Shown: positions 44,853 to 57,178, counted from the first letter of the stretch. The stretch is 64,000 bases of DNA from Chaetoderma sp. LZ-2023a (GCA_034401795.1 CM067374.1:138660508-138724507), one strand, 5' to 3'. The notes: generated by a model from the sequence alone, not told the origin. Program-made: numbers and translations.

Positions 44853-47581
44853 TATAAAAATAAAAGCATTTCCCGGAAGATTAATGCCAATTATCGTCTG
44901 TTTGAAATTCTAGTCTTATTCAATTTACAAGTTTACATACTATCCCTCTTCAGGACCGATAAGATTCCTTATCGAATTAATTTGTTATTATATGGAGATG
45001 TTGAATCCAATCCCGGTCCGCAAAGTGTGGCTGCTATAAGTGTATTTCACTTAAACATAGATGGCCGAATTCATATGCGACTACGACATTGTCTGTTTTA
45101 CGGAAACCAATCTAAACAATTCAGTATCTGATCAAGATCTGAAAATAGAAAATTACCACAAACCAATTAGAAAGGCTAATGGTAGGGTGTCGTAATCTAT
45201 GTCTCGAACATTTAAAATTACAAAATGTGTGCAGACCTGGAAACCGAAAATATTGAGCATATATTTGTCGAAATTAACTATGGTCACTTTTGTTTTCTAG
45301 TAGGGGTCTTCTATCGACCACCGAGTTCTCCGCAAATTTCTTGGTCTAACTTATCAAATGCATTTGGAAATGCGCTTGATACACCGCTTCCCTTAATAAT
45401 AACAGGTGACTTAAATGATGACTTGCTGAATCCAAACTATCACAAACTTAAAAGATGTAATTACACTATATGATCTCAAACTGGTAATAAAGGAGCCAAC
45501 ACGCATAACACACCGGACTGCAACACTTCTTGATCCAATACTAACTTACGGAAATATCGAGATAGTGTATTCCGGTGTGTTGCACGAGTATATGGAATAT
45601 AGTGATCATGCAGCGACATATGCAGCTATTAAACTAAACTCAAAGATTAAAAGAACTTTCAAGAGGAAAGTTTGGAATTACAAAAATGCAAATTTTGAGA
45701 AATTGAATAAAGAAATCTGTGATGCACTTTGGCAGCTCCTTTTCCACGTGCGATGATGTTAATGAAATGTGTAAATTGTTTAACACCCTATTTTTAGATA
45801 TGGCAACCGAATGTATACCTAACAGAATAGTCACTATCAGGCCAAATGACAAAGCATGGTTTGCCAGTTTTCTAAGGCGGGAACTACACCTACGGAAAAA
45901 GTCACGACGGACTCAGAACCAAGGTGACTGGTGTAAATATAAGACACAAAGGAACAAAGTAAACACTATAAAAAAGAGAGCAAAACAAGAGTTTATTGAA
46001 TCTGCTGACATCTTACTAGATGAACTATCAAATCATAACCTACGCCCATACTGGAAACTAGTAAAGAAACTAATACAAGGAGACTCAGTAACAACTACTC
46101 CACCTTTGATATACAATGAATACGGAACTCCAAATTTCGCCACCACAGATCTCGAAAAAGCAACATGCTTAAATAACTACTTTTCGTCAGTTTCGAATGT
46201 AGATGACCAAGGGGCACAACTACCAATGCTTGAAATGAAAACAAATTATACATTATCCGATGTTTCAATTCAGGAATCGGAAATAGTAGACGTTATAAAA
46301 ACACTAAAGCTAAACAACGCCTCGGGAAATGACGAAATAAGTCACAAAATGTTAAAAGGAACTGTGGATTCAATTGCTTTTCCACTATATCTGCTTTTTA
46401 ATAAATCTGAATCTGCTGTATTTCCGAATACATGGATAACCGCTACTATCTTTGCCCTGTTCAAATGAGGAGACCGTGAACGACCTGAAAATTATAGACC
46501 AATTTCCCTGTTAAGCACTGTTGCTAAAGTCATGGAAAGGATCATATTTAAACATGTCTACATCCACCTTATAGGACAAAATTTTCAGGATAAATTGCCT
46601 CTGAGACAGACTGGTGCTGGGTTTCTCCAGGGTTCGGTGCTCGGCCCTCTTCTATTCCTAATCTATATAAATGATATTTCGAAACATGTTGAAAGCATCC
46701 TAAGATCTTATGCCGACGATACTGCCTTATGCTTAGAGAGACGATTAAACGCAGACCTGGCTGTCATCTCTGCGTGGGCAAGGCAATGGCTGGTGCTAGT
46801 CAATGCTACTAAGACTGTAAATCTTACAGTCTCGAACGTAAATAATTTTCAACCATCAAATCTCTTTCTGAATCCCAGCAGTAAATACCTTGGAATAACC
46901 TTTTCAAATGATCTAAAATGCTCCTCCCATATAGAAACCAAAAAGGCTGGGAAAATATTATCTATGCGCCGATTGAAATACATTTTAAGCAGACGCACAC
47001 TATCCAAAGTTTATACTGCATATCTGCGCCCTGTTTTAGAATAAGGCAGTGAAGTTTGGGATGGCTGTTAGGACCGGGATGCTGATAAGCTTGAAATTAT
47101 CCAAAATGAGGCAATAAGAATAATTACAGGCCTGCCAAAATACACACTATTGAGAAAACTTTATGAGGAAACTGGCCAAATTTCACTACGCGAAAAGCGC
47201 AAACAAAAAAACCTTATCACATTTTACAAAATTGTTAATGGAAACTGTCCAGATTATTTAATAGATATTATGCCAAAACGATTGGGAGATGTAGCTGCCT
47301 ATGATATCAGAAATCCAGAGAATTTCGTCATTCACAGGCAGAGGCTTGAGATATTAAAAAAATCCTTTATCCCGAGCACTATTCAACTGTGGAATAACTT
47401 AGACACCACAATTAAAACATCTCCAACTCTGACTATCTTTAAGAAAAAGCTTATCAGCTCATATCAGACATCTCCACAGCAAATTCCAGTCTACTTTTCG
47501 CTTGGTAAAAGAGAAGATAACATTATTGTGTGTAAGCTTAGAAACAAATGCAGCCATTTAAATGCTGATTTACACAGATAG
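44853..47581 (+). pseudogene. APE-type LINE ORF: 2A motif, endonuclease, RT (decayed)
   Basis: Remnant of a non-LTR retrotransposon polyprotein. After a hydrophobic open stretch comes the 2A-like motif (44988-45020). The apurinic endonuclease domain follows (ISVFHLNI; DYDIVCFTETNLN; GVFYRPPSSP; LIITGDLNDD). RT begins around 45719 (KAWFASFLRRELHLRKKSRR; NNASGNDEISHKML; RPENYRPISLLSTVAKVMERI) and continues with GSVLGPLLFLIYINDI and the catalytic YADD of LRSYADDTAL. A deletion near 46600-46620 removes motif A with its first aspartate. The C-terminus (LREKRKQKNLITFYKIVNG, CPDYL) is of CR1/L2/Rex1 style. Stops occur near 45198, 46466 and 47042, plus frameshifts near 45058, 45470 and 45750. The exact clade needs phylogeny. 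Confidence 0.8.
44988..45020 (+). other. 2A-like ribosome-skipping motif, GDVESNPGP
   Basis: The codons at 44988-45020 read LYGDVESNPGP, matching the D(V/I)ExNPG|P consensus completely. The upstream frame is open for over 40 codons (to about 44853) and hydrophobic, and the endonuclease domain begins right after (ISVFHLNI). 2A motifs cause ribosomes to skip one peptide bond between G and P; they are established in picornaviruses and reported at the N-terminus of some APE-type LINEs. Confidence 0.8.
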
Positions 47582-48071
47582 CATCTTATAGACCAACCCG
47601 ATTACATTCATTGCCAAGACTTCATTTCTTCCTAATATGTCAAAAATGGGCTGATGAAAGACAAATTCTGGTGGACTTCCTACTTCAATTTGGCCCATTT
47701 AGTTTACTGGAAGTGATTTTAAATGGCAGCGACAATCTTTCGGCCGAGGTATACAATGATATAGCGACTATGGCATCGTTTTAAAGCAGACTGGCAGATT
47801 TTGACATATGTCTGTCTGTCTTATGGAGAGATGTACTTTTTGTAAGCATATTTCCAAGACTCCATCGATATTGGAAGAAGTGATGCGAATGAACTGGTAA
47901 TCTATTTTTCATTTATTTATTTGTATTATCATTGTTTGTATCATGCTCTTGTTATTGTTGAGAATATCAACATCATATTTACTATTGTCAAGATGATTGC
48001 CTTTACTAAATTTGTGTTATTGAACAATAATGTTATTGTAATTAGTATAACATAAAGCATCTCTCTAAATC

Positions 48072-48102
<31 letters not shown>

Positions 48103-48231
48103 GTGTATATATGTTTTAGTTTGAGTATCTTGGCGTGTTATTGATTATGTAGGGAGAGGGCCTAGATAAGTTGCTAGAACTTGTGCCAAATCCTGTTGTA
48201 TTATTAGTACAATAAAATATGTTTAAAACAA
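47582..48231 (+). mobile_element. LINE 3' untranslated region and end
   Basis: Non-coding tail. 47790-48231 recurs at 48682-49241, showing that it belongs to the LINE family. It contains a short CT tract (48065-48104) and ends ACAATAAAATATGTTT, with AATAAA at 48211-48216. Confidence 0.7.
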
Positions 48232-48681
48232 ATTCAGTGGTGGAGGGGGGTGCAGAGCTGAAAAAATTAATGTCTTAGACTAAGGAGTAATACTATATAG
48301 TTGTAACAATTAAATTTAAATTCTTTTCCAAAAAATGTTAATTTTCTAGCTTGACCAGTTAAAATATATTAGTCAATTTCTAAACAACCAAAATCGATTT
48401 CTGAAATCATGATCGATCGGTTGGTTGAACATGAAAACCAATCAATCATCGATCAAATCGATTAATCGGAACAACACTACACTGTAAGGTGTTTTTTTGG
48501 TCAGTTTGACCATTAAAGGGTTAAGTTGACACAAGAGGGGGTAAGTAATTCACACCTGAATGGTCATTGAGGCGTATCACCGATAGCGGGTTTTCATATG
48601 TAAAGTCAGCTTACATTTTCCTGTAATATTAGCCCACATAAATGTGGAACTCCCAAATTTCTGCTTGGGACCCCCATATTC
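48232..48681. other. Spacer between LINE copies
   Basis: Unassigned 450 bp containing a CAATCGATT-rich stretch near 48410-48470. No gene. Confidence 0.5.
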
Positions 48682-49071
48682 ACTGGCAGATTTTGACATA
48701 TGTCTGTCTGTCTTATGGAGCGATGTACTTTTCGTAAGCATATTTCCAAGACTCCATCCCTATCGGTAGAAGTGATGCGAATTAACTAGTAATTTATTTT
48801 TCTTTTATTTATTTTTATTATCATTGTTTGTATCATGCTCTTGTTATTGTTGAGAATATCAACATCATATTTACTATTGTCAAGATGATTGCCTTTACTA
48901 AATTTGTGTTATTGAACAATACTGTTATTGTAATTAGTATAACATAAAACATCTCTCTAAATCCGCCTCCCCTCTACCACTCTAATTTCTCTTTCCCTCC
49001 ATCCCTCTCTCTCCCTCCTCTCTCTCTCTCTCTCCCTACCTCCTTCCCTCCCTCCCTCACTCGCTCTCTCC

Positions 49072-49108
<37 letters not shown>

Positions 49109-49241
49109 CTCTCTCTTTAGTGTATATATGTTTTAGTTTGAGTATCTTGCCATGTTATTGATTATGTAGGGAGAGGGCCTAGATAAGTTGCTAGAACTTG
49201 TGCCCAATCCTGTTGTATTATTAGTACAATAAAATATGTTT
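48682..49241 (+). mobile_element. 5'-truncated second copy of the LINE (3' end only)
   Basis: Starts ACTGGCAGATTTTGACATAT, identical to 47790 of the first copy, and ends at the same ACAATAAAATATGTTTT. The internal CT tract is expanded to about 155 bp (48965-49120) against about 40 bp in the first copy. 5' truncation is typical of LINE insertion. Confidence 0.75.
48965..49120. repeat. CT-rich microsatellite inside LINE 3' end
   Basis: (CT)n and CCCTCCCT units within the second LINE end. Confidence 0.9.
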
Positions 49242-50689
49242 TAAAAAACCAGTTCCTAATCAAATTAGTTTCAAAATATTCAATAAACTGTAATTTAAAT
49301 TGTAAATCAACCAAAGGCATACAATTCGTACGTTTCAGGTTTTATGACGGAAAGCTCTACATCATTCAAATTGTGAATTGTTTATGACGGCATATACTTG
49401 TGTGCCAGATCAGCTTCCTATATTGCCATGCTTGCATTATGCTTCTATTCCCAGCCTGATATAATTATGGTTAGTATCCTAACATTTATTGTATCAGTTT
49501 GTCAGAGGGATTTTGTTTTATTTAATATAATGTAGTGAAAGCGGTAATATGAAATAATAATCATTGTAATAAACATTGCAATGTTATTTAGTTTGTTCGT
49601 GTGATTATGCAAACTGTCATTAATTATGGAATATGTAAAACAAACACTGATTTGCTCTCTCATCCACCAGTCTGCCGTGTTCCCCCCCCCCCCCCCCTCG
49701 CGACTAGATCATCAGTGAAATGCGAACATAGGAAATAATAGGATATAATCAGGATGTAGAGACATGTTCAATCAGAAGGACGCATGGTAGAGACCTTGGG
49801 ATCTGTGGATTAGAACCTAGGCTACTAGGTTTCCGAATTTGTATATAGAAATTTGATTGGACAAACATTTCCGATGGCTGTCTAACATTTTACAATACTA
49901 GTGTACTACTATATGATTGGATGAAAGCAGCTCTGTGACTAATTGTATATGGAGCATTCTGTTCATTTATCAATTGATGTGAAGAGTATAAATGGTCGTA
50001 ATGGGAGGTAACTCTCGTCATGAGTTAATAGGTTAAGCATACACGTAAACTAGTCCTTCTTGTGTTATGCCATTGCAGCTCTGATGGAGATATGCGTTGA
50101 TATCATCTTTAAATTTACATATATATCCTAGCCATAATGCAAAGCCATAAGTAAGGTCATGAAATGTGAAAAGCCAACACTTACTTAAACACCTAGTGTA
50201 GCCAGGAATAATAGGCAAAGAAAGTCCTATGTTGATGATCCACTTGTTACAAAGCTGTCTGAACAACAGAAAACTGCGACTACGCATATAACAAAGCAGG
50301 CGAAATGAACATCAAACTTAACTAAGACAGAATCGCAATAAGACCCCGCACTAGCTCGCAGATCTATTGAAAGAACTTGCCATCAAAAGAGCACATGACC
50401 TGGTAAACGAGACCACAGCCACCGATGATTGTCGAGAACATGTTCAGAGCATTAAAAGCAGTACTCCACAACAATCACTTGCTGTAACATAACTATCGTG
50501 GTCACTGCATCGTCTCAAACAAGGGAAAGTCTGCCATAATCAAGGAATGCCACATAAAACGAGCCTTTACATAGGTTTGAAGGCCAGCCACGGCCCCAAC
50601 AAAAGCAAACAAGAGGCACAAAGGCCTGCATCGCTCACACGGAACGTAGGCATTTCAACTAGAAACGTCATCGTCTATTAGTAGACCCC
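49242..50689. other. Intergenic sequence with MITE fragment
   Basis: 49245-49345 resembles the arm of the 35937-36396 element (TTTCAAAATATTCAATAAAC and ACAATTCGTAC). A poly-C run lies at 49681-49697. A minus-strand open stretch at 50033-50287 has no recognisable motif. Confidence 0.5.
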
Positions 50690-51755
50690 TAAGGTTTGAC
50701 CAGAACTGTAACAAGAATAATCTGTTCTACCAAATCTGCGGAAAATCTGTCAAGTAATTTTCGAGAAGATATTTTAAATCTCATGTTAGTTTAGTATAGG
50801 AAAGTTTTACGAGAAAATGTTCCAAAATGGCCGCCAAAAGATTTATCAGAAAGTTTTGAAAGTGACAAATGTAAATCGGCATATCCAAATATCCTACATA
50901 AAACAAATTTTGACTTCAAAGTTCATAGATTTTTTATTGGACAATGGTGCCTATGTTTTTGACGTATCAACTTCCCTTGAGCAAACATTAATGGCCCTTA
51001 GTGCATAATAATATCCCCAAATTTTACCTAGATCCGTAGTTCTGAAAGAAGGCTTTTGCAAAAATAGTTTATTCAAGATGGCCACCGAAGCATATGGACA
51101 ATCTAGTTCCCTTGAACAAACTTGGTTCAGCTGTTTCCCTAGATGATTATTCATGAATTCTTAATCGATCCCCAAGCGGTTTCGGAGAAGATTTTTAAAG
51201 ATGTTTCTAAATGGTTGACAAAATCCAAAATGGCCCTCGATTGGTCAATGGCGGCCATGTTTTTTACTTATCAATTCCCCTAGATCAAACTTTAATAACC
51301 ATAAGTGCATACTATATCTCCCAAATTTCATATCGATCCGTTCAACGGTTCTGGAGAAAAATTCATTTTCACAAAAATATGTCCTCCAGTATGGCCATAG
51401 CCTTTAGCCAATCTAGTTCGCTTGAACAAACTTGGTTCAGCTATTTCCTTAGTTGATCTTTCATGAGCTTTGAATCGATTCCCAAATGGTTTTGGAGAAG
51501 ACAATTTCTTTAGACGTTTCTAAAACTTGACTAAAATCCAAGATTACTGCCCACCAAACGAGGCGATTGGCTTCCTACAAAATATAATTGGCATCGACCA
51601 AGTTGTTCTTGAGAAGACGTCGTTTTAAGGAAAGGTTCATGGGAGATGAATGGATGATAGAAGGATGGACGATGGACCGAAGGACGATGGATGTTTACCA
51701 TGGCATAAGCCCACTTGGCCTTTCAGGTCAGGTGGACTAATAGGAGAAGCAGAAG
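50690..51755 (-). repeat. Inverse tandem array with the same mollusc-type border
   Basis: Read on the minus strand it begins near 51755 with CCACCTGACCTGAAAGGCC and GGCTTATGCCATGGTAAACA, then ATCGTCC/TTCGGTCC units. Repeated segments follow with CAAACTTGGTTCAGCT- and GGCCGCCA/GGCCACC-type motifs; the forward reading has TTCCCTTGAACAAACTTGG at about 51107 and 51417. Border style matches 39845-40865 in opposite orientation, but the internal unit differs. Non-coding. Confidence 0.6.
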
Positions 51756-51920
51756 TTAGAAGAGCTTTAACATCTCTAACGAATGGCTGTGCATACGGGC
51801 CTGACTGAATTAATAATGAACTCCTTAAATATGCAGATAATACCATCTCCACACAAATCGCACATATTATCAACTCTGCCTTTGAACAGCACGTGCCTAC
51901 CAATAGAAAGACGATGGGAT

Positions 51921-52122
51921 GGGCGGCTTTCCTGATTGGTCGAAGCAGTGATGACATTATCTCATTTGCATATTATGCCATCAGCACATGACCCTATATG
52001 GGCATTGGGTGTGACCTAGTTTTAAATGGGCACACCCCATGCCCATATATGGTCACGTGGGTGTGGGTTAATATGCGAATGAGATGACGTCATCACTCTC
52101 TCAACAAATCAGGAAAGCCACC
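51921..52122. mobile_element. Palindromic MITE, copy 2 (family with 7144-7355)
   Basis: Arms GGCGGCTTTCCTGATTGG and CAAATCAGGAAAGCCACC enclose GATGACATTATCTCATTTGC and its mirror GCGAATGAGATGACGTCATC. The middle has CCCATATATGG, as in the first copy. Confidence 0.75.
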
Positions 52123-52870
52123 CTTCTGGTCGCCAGCATTTTCTGGTGCCCATACCATCGCCATTGTGTTTGACATACATAATTAGTGGTGAAGGTGTTA
52201 TGGGCGTGGGCAGGTCACATGATCCCCGTGGCCAATCAGAACAGCCGCCCCAAGGGTCGCCAGCAAAAGGCATCCATATCGTCATCAACATTTTGTGACA
52301 GCATATGTTTGAAGAGTGGGGAGGGTTACGTGAACCCTCATGGCCAATCAGGTCAACCGCATATGCCGTCGCCAAAGCCGTACATATCGCTGCCAACAAA
52401 AGGCATCCATATCATCGCAAAGTTTTTGGGCAGCAGATGGTTTGTCAGGTGTAATGAGTAATGACGGCAGTATAGGGGTGGGGCCAACAGGAAGGTCACG
52501 TGACCCCTCGTGGCCAACCAACAAAGCTGCCCATACCATCGCCAAAGCTTCCATATCGTTGCCTACTTTTTGTGACAGCAGGTGTTAGCGGTGGGGTGGG
52601 TCATGTAGCCCCTCATAGCCAATTGCAAAAGCCACCCAAGGGTTGCCATTGTGTTTAATGGTTGACATGCATAATGAGTTGTAAACGTGCTAGGGGTGGG
52701 AGAGGGTCGCCTGACCCATCAGGGCCAATCAGCAAAGCCGCCCATATAATCGCCAACTTTTGTGGCAGCAGATGGTTTTCAATGTGTAATGAGTCGCGGA
52801 AGCGTTAAAGGGACGTGGCCAAATATGCAAACGATCTAACGTCATCAGCAAAGCCATCCATATCGTCGCC
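52123..52870. repeat. Degenerate tandem array, about 150-bp units
   Basis: Four to five units. Each contains GGCAGCAGATGG/GACAGCAG, GTGTAATGAGT, GGGGTGGG, GGTCACGTGACCCCTCGTGG and GCCCATATCATCGCCAA variants. It directly follows the MITE and may have arisen from it, since CGTCATC and CCATAT.CGTC motifs recur. Confidence 0.6.
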
Positions 52871-53440
52871 AACCTTTTAGTTGTATATCTATTGACAGCA
52901 TCTATGCAGAGCCTACTTAAAGTGCAGATTTGGACAGTATATTGTATATAAGTATACTTATATATAACAGTATATATGCAGATATATGCAGAGCATTGCA
53001 TATGTATCCATGACCCTGAAGGGGCACACAGGCATTTAGCTCGAAATGCAGACTTAGAGACAACACTTAAAACGCACACTCTGGCAGACAATTGTATATG
53101 TATATATAACAATAAATGGACATTTAGGCAGACAACTGTATATAATACATAACAAAACTAAATTCACAATCAGGAAGACAATGCTTAAAATACTGATTGG
53201 GGGGGCAGGACATACTGTGTATAAATATAGCACTAAATGCAAACTTTGCAAGAGAATGGTATATGTATTCACAACCCTAAATGGCCACGTGGTCAGACAA
53301 TGCTTAAAATGGGCACTTAGACAGACAATTCTTAAACTTGGGACATATCCAGACAATTTTGTATAGATGTATATAGTGTACATATGTAACCATAGCACTA
53401 AATACAAACTTTACAAGAGAATTATATACATATCCAATAG
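52871..53440. repeat. Degenerate tandem array, 55-75-bp units
   Basis: Repeats of AACAATAAATGGACATTTAG, GCAGACAACTGTATAT and AGACAATGCTTAAAAT-type sequence, about eight weak units. No coding potential. Confidence 0.5.
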
Positions 53441-55172
53441 ATGACTTAGATCAATGTTTAGGTCTATCGCATTGATACTTAGCATCAGTCCATCATCTTC
53501 GCCCCATAGATGAAAATAAACCCGATAATTGAGCTCTGGATGGCCACCTAGAAATTATCATACACGTTAGGTAAACCACATATATCAGTTGATATATCGT
53601 TCAGTGGGAGGTGGGGGGCGGGGTGGGGGGTATGAACACACAGTTTAGATAACATTGCTGAATAACACAGGGACAGGGACGGACAGGGAGACAGACAGGG
53701 AGATGGAAGAAGGAGACGGACAGGGAGACATACAGACAGGCAGCATATTCATTTCGGTAGATTATCCGTGACTCACTGGGGATAGTATTATTTTCCTGGG
53801 TCATTTGTGACCCTCTAGGTCAAATAAGGAACACTGCTAGATTATCTTGGAGCATCTGGGCCAAATATGCAACATGATAGCATTGTTCATATTATTGACA
53901 TCTGGACCAAATAGGTAGCTTCAGCAACGATAAGGTCAGTGGCGGCAGCAGTGGTTGTCTGTCTGTCTGTATGTATGTCTGTCTGTCTCCTTCCATCTCC
54001 ATGTCCGTCTCCCTGTCCGTCTGTCTTCCTGTCTGTCTCCCTGTCTGTCTCTATGTATGTTTGAATGTCTGTCTGTAGGCGGACTCGGAAACTACTAACC
54101 CGATTTGTTAACAATTTTAACTTCAACAAGATTCTTACAATAAACTAGGAATCCCAAACTTTGGCAATTATCTGAAAGATTAAAGAGGCATTGCCATAAC
54201 TGAGGACTTGCAAAGATTCGGACATCATCCGGATGCAATTCCCGGATACGGATTTGAATTAAATTATTGACGTATGGATTTTTAGAAAGTACTAAAACCA
54301 TATGGCTCAAATTTTAAAACCAGAGAGGTAATTACCATGCAGATGCAAAATTCAAATTTTGGTCATGATCTGGATTCTGTTCCCCCGGATCAAAATATGG
54401 ATCTACAATGGATATCTCAGAAACCACCGATTTTCCTGCTCTTAATCGAAATCTTGGATCTGGTTTCTCATCAACTTCAGACAAAGTTGACAGGGTTAGG
54501 GTATGTAATCTACGATTGCTCTAACATTCCTCCCAATGAATGCCTTGCCCCCACCCCACCCACCCCATCCTTGTCACTCTCACCATCGCCACCAACCCAT
54601 ATCACACACACGCACGCACACACACACCTTTGTAATGAAAAGCGACAATGCTCGTAGTTCTATACTCTGCTTATTGCTATCACACCGTGCACATGAGTAT
54701 GCATGTCTCTCTTCCCATCTGCGTGTGCATTTTAAATGTCGATACAGTCAAAACTGCTATTAAACCTATATTTATTAAGTGACCATCTGTCTTAAGAGGC
54801 CGAACATATCATGAAGATGGTCAGTTTGTACAAGAAGTCTTTCAAGGTTAATAGCTTTTGTGACCAAAAGATGATGAATCATTAAGTCTTAAATCATCCG
54901 TTTTAAAGAATCGCCAACCTTTGGCTCCAAAAGCATGTGGTCGTTATAGACATGTTTGACTGTATTGGCTATTAGCAGCAATTGCAGTTGTTATAAAAGT
55001 GGTTGAGGTGAGATCTCTTCTTCAGGAATTACTATCAATTCGGCTACTGGCAGATTCTGCTAGCTATGGTGGTGATGATGATGATACGCAATCAATAGGA
55101 CCGATCCACACAGCTTCGTGTGAAGAGTCCAGAGGAAGGGATTACATTGCCAACTGCTCCAAGTGATAGGTA

Positions 55173-55177
<5 letters not shown>
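53441..55177. other. Intergenic sequence with tetranucleotide repeats
   Basis: Contains GACA/GGGA repeats (53670-53745), TGTC repeats (53955-54075) and a CA-rich stretch (54600-54630). No gene is recognised. Confidence 0.6.
53955..54075. repeat. (TGTC)n tetranucleotide repeat
   Basis: TGTCTGTCTGTC units with TATG and CCTT interruptions. Confidence 0.85.

Positions 55178-55247
<70 letters not shown>
55178..55247. repeat. (TA)n microsatellite hosting a transposon
   Basis: About 70 bp of TA; the tract resumes as TATATATATATA at 56901-56912 beyond the inserted element. Confidence 0.95.
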
Positions 55248-55250
<3 letters not shown>

Positions 55251-56900
55251 CTGTGCAAAAGTTAAGCACCACCCTATTTTTACGCACATGCGAGGGTATA
55301 TTCATGTGCTATGAAGAAAGCAATAGCATAAACATTTATGTACCCATCCATCTTAGTGCAAGAGGTAATAATGCAACTAGAGGAATGCTGATTATGATGG
55401 TGGGGAAACACTGTATGTTTTTGTTTGAACTTGAAAACGAGGCCTGAATATGGTTACGTTGACACAACTGACAACTATTGCCCTACAGTTGACACACGTG
55501 GCTAGATTGTCATGAATGGTGTCTGAAAACGAAGTTTAACATCTGTGCACGGGTTTGAGACTGTCAGTATTAATACCGGGTATATCCACCTTGTGCCTGG
55601 ATGACGGCCTGGACACGACGTCTCATGCTGGTCATCAACCGACTGATACGCCATTGTGGTATTCGTTGCCATTCAAGATGGAGTGCGTCTGTTAATTCCT
55701 GTAGGTTCTGCACAGGAGGATCCCTCCTTCTCACCATGTTTCCCAGAATGTCCCAGATATGCTCAATAGGGTTCATGTCAGGGCTCCTTGCTGGCCATGG
55801 TAGGGTTTCGATGGCATTCTGGCGGAGGTATTCATGCACAGCTCTAGCACGATGTGGTCGGGCGTTGTCATCCATGAATATAGGGTGGGTTCCAGGTGCA
55901 TGATTTACAAAATGAGGGACCACAACTCTATCCAGTATGGAATCTTGATATCTTTGTCCATTTAGTGTTCCAGGTACAGTCAACAGATCCAGCTTACAAT
56001 CAAATGAGATGCACCCCCATATCATAACGGAACCTCCACCAAATGGAACTTCTTCCATGATGTTACGTTGGTCGTACGCCGTGCGTCTGGACCTCCATAC
56101 ACGAGTTCGACCATCTGTGGCATGAAGCAGGAACCGACTTTCATCGGACCAGTGTACCCGTCTCCAGGATCTCATGTTCCAGTTCTTTCGTTGCACCACC
56201 TCAGACGCTCCTCTTTGTGGTGTGCAGTGAGGAGAGGACGTCTGTCAGGTCTCCTAGCTTTCATGCCAGCAGCATACAGTCTCCTTTTGACGGTAGACAT
56301 TGACACTCTATTGCGCGTTTCCCATTGCTGGCTGAGCACTCTGCTGTTGGTGAATGGAGATCTCCTAACAAGGCGTACTAGGGCTCGATCATCACGGGCA
56401 GTAGTCTTCTTCGGTCTTCCAGATCTAGGCCTGTCCTTCACCTCGTTAGTTTGCCCATGTTTTGTAATCAAACGACTGATTACAGTATGGTTAATGTTAA
56501 GCTGTCTGCCAATCTCTCTGCATGACATACCAGTGGTATGCATGCCTATGATTTGCCATTTCACACGATCACTTAACCTTTGTCTTGCCATAGCGGTTCA
56601 CAATCAAGAGCTAATTCTCTCTGTACAAATAAACCACGGTCATGAACACAAAATTCCTAATCTTGTCGCCTAAATCTGTATGTAATGTTCTACACCTAAA
56701 ACTGGACTTTTACATAACTGAAGACGTGTGCTGTTTCCCGCCACGCACGGACATCAAGCGGCGTGAAGTCATGCATGCATGTGCATTTCGTACTTGGAAT
56801 TATGTCAGCTAACGCAGGGACAAAAAGTATGGCAGCCTAGTTGTACCATCATGTTTCTACGTTCTATTGTTTTTGCTGGTGCTTAACTTTTGCACAGGTG
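55248..56900 (-). mobile_element. Tc1-like DNA transposon, 1,653 bp, perfect 24-bp ends
   Basis: Terminal inverted repeats start CACCTGTGCAAAAGTTAAGC at 55248-55271 and mirror it exactly at 56877-56900, each next to a TA dinucleotide, the target of this superfamily. The single transposase gene lies on the minus strand. Perfect ends and only one frame break suggest a fairly recent insertion into the TA microsatellite. Confidence 0.92.
55570..56591 (-). pseudogene. Tc1-like DD34E transposase, single frameshift
   Basis: Cut-and-paste transposase. The N-terminal paired-type helix-turn-helix (56591-56175) has MARQRLSDRVKWQIIGMH, then SCREIGRQL, HTVISRL and the GRPKKT hook. The catalytic part (56199-55570) has VHWSDESRF (first D), FMDDNARPH (second D) and PDMNPIEHIWD (E), with 34 residues between the second acid and the E, the DD34E signature. 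The halves overlap in different frames near 56180, at CTCCTCTTTG..GTTCTTTCGTTGC on the plus strand, so one small indel separates an otherwise intact gene of about 340 codons. The stop is at 55570. Confidence 0.9.
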
Positions 56901-56904
56901 TATA

Positions 56905-57178
56905 TATATATAAAGTGACTCACACAGGTAGCCCTCATCCACGACCGCACCAGTCCTACCCGCACTATTGTATACACAAATTCACAGCATACTGAAACAG
57001 TGTCAACAACACCACCACTGCTACCCCCCCCCCAGCTCCGCCATTGCCTAAGGAATCACTGCAACAGCGATGACGAGTTGGCCCTTTCCTCACTCAGCCA
57101 CCAACAGCACTCACGGAAGCTATTCGGAAGCAGGCTGACTACATACAGGATGACACTACACCAAAAACAATTCCGCAG
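56905..57178 (+). other. Gypsy copy 3: 5' remnant before the protease
   Basis: Short stretch with CAACA/ACCACC-rich sequence, a poly-C run at about 57026, and no clear gag. The 5' part of this copy is missing. Confidence 0.4.
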
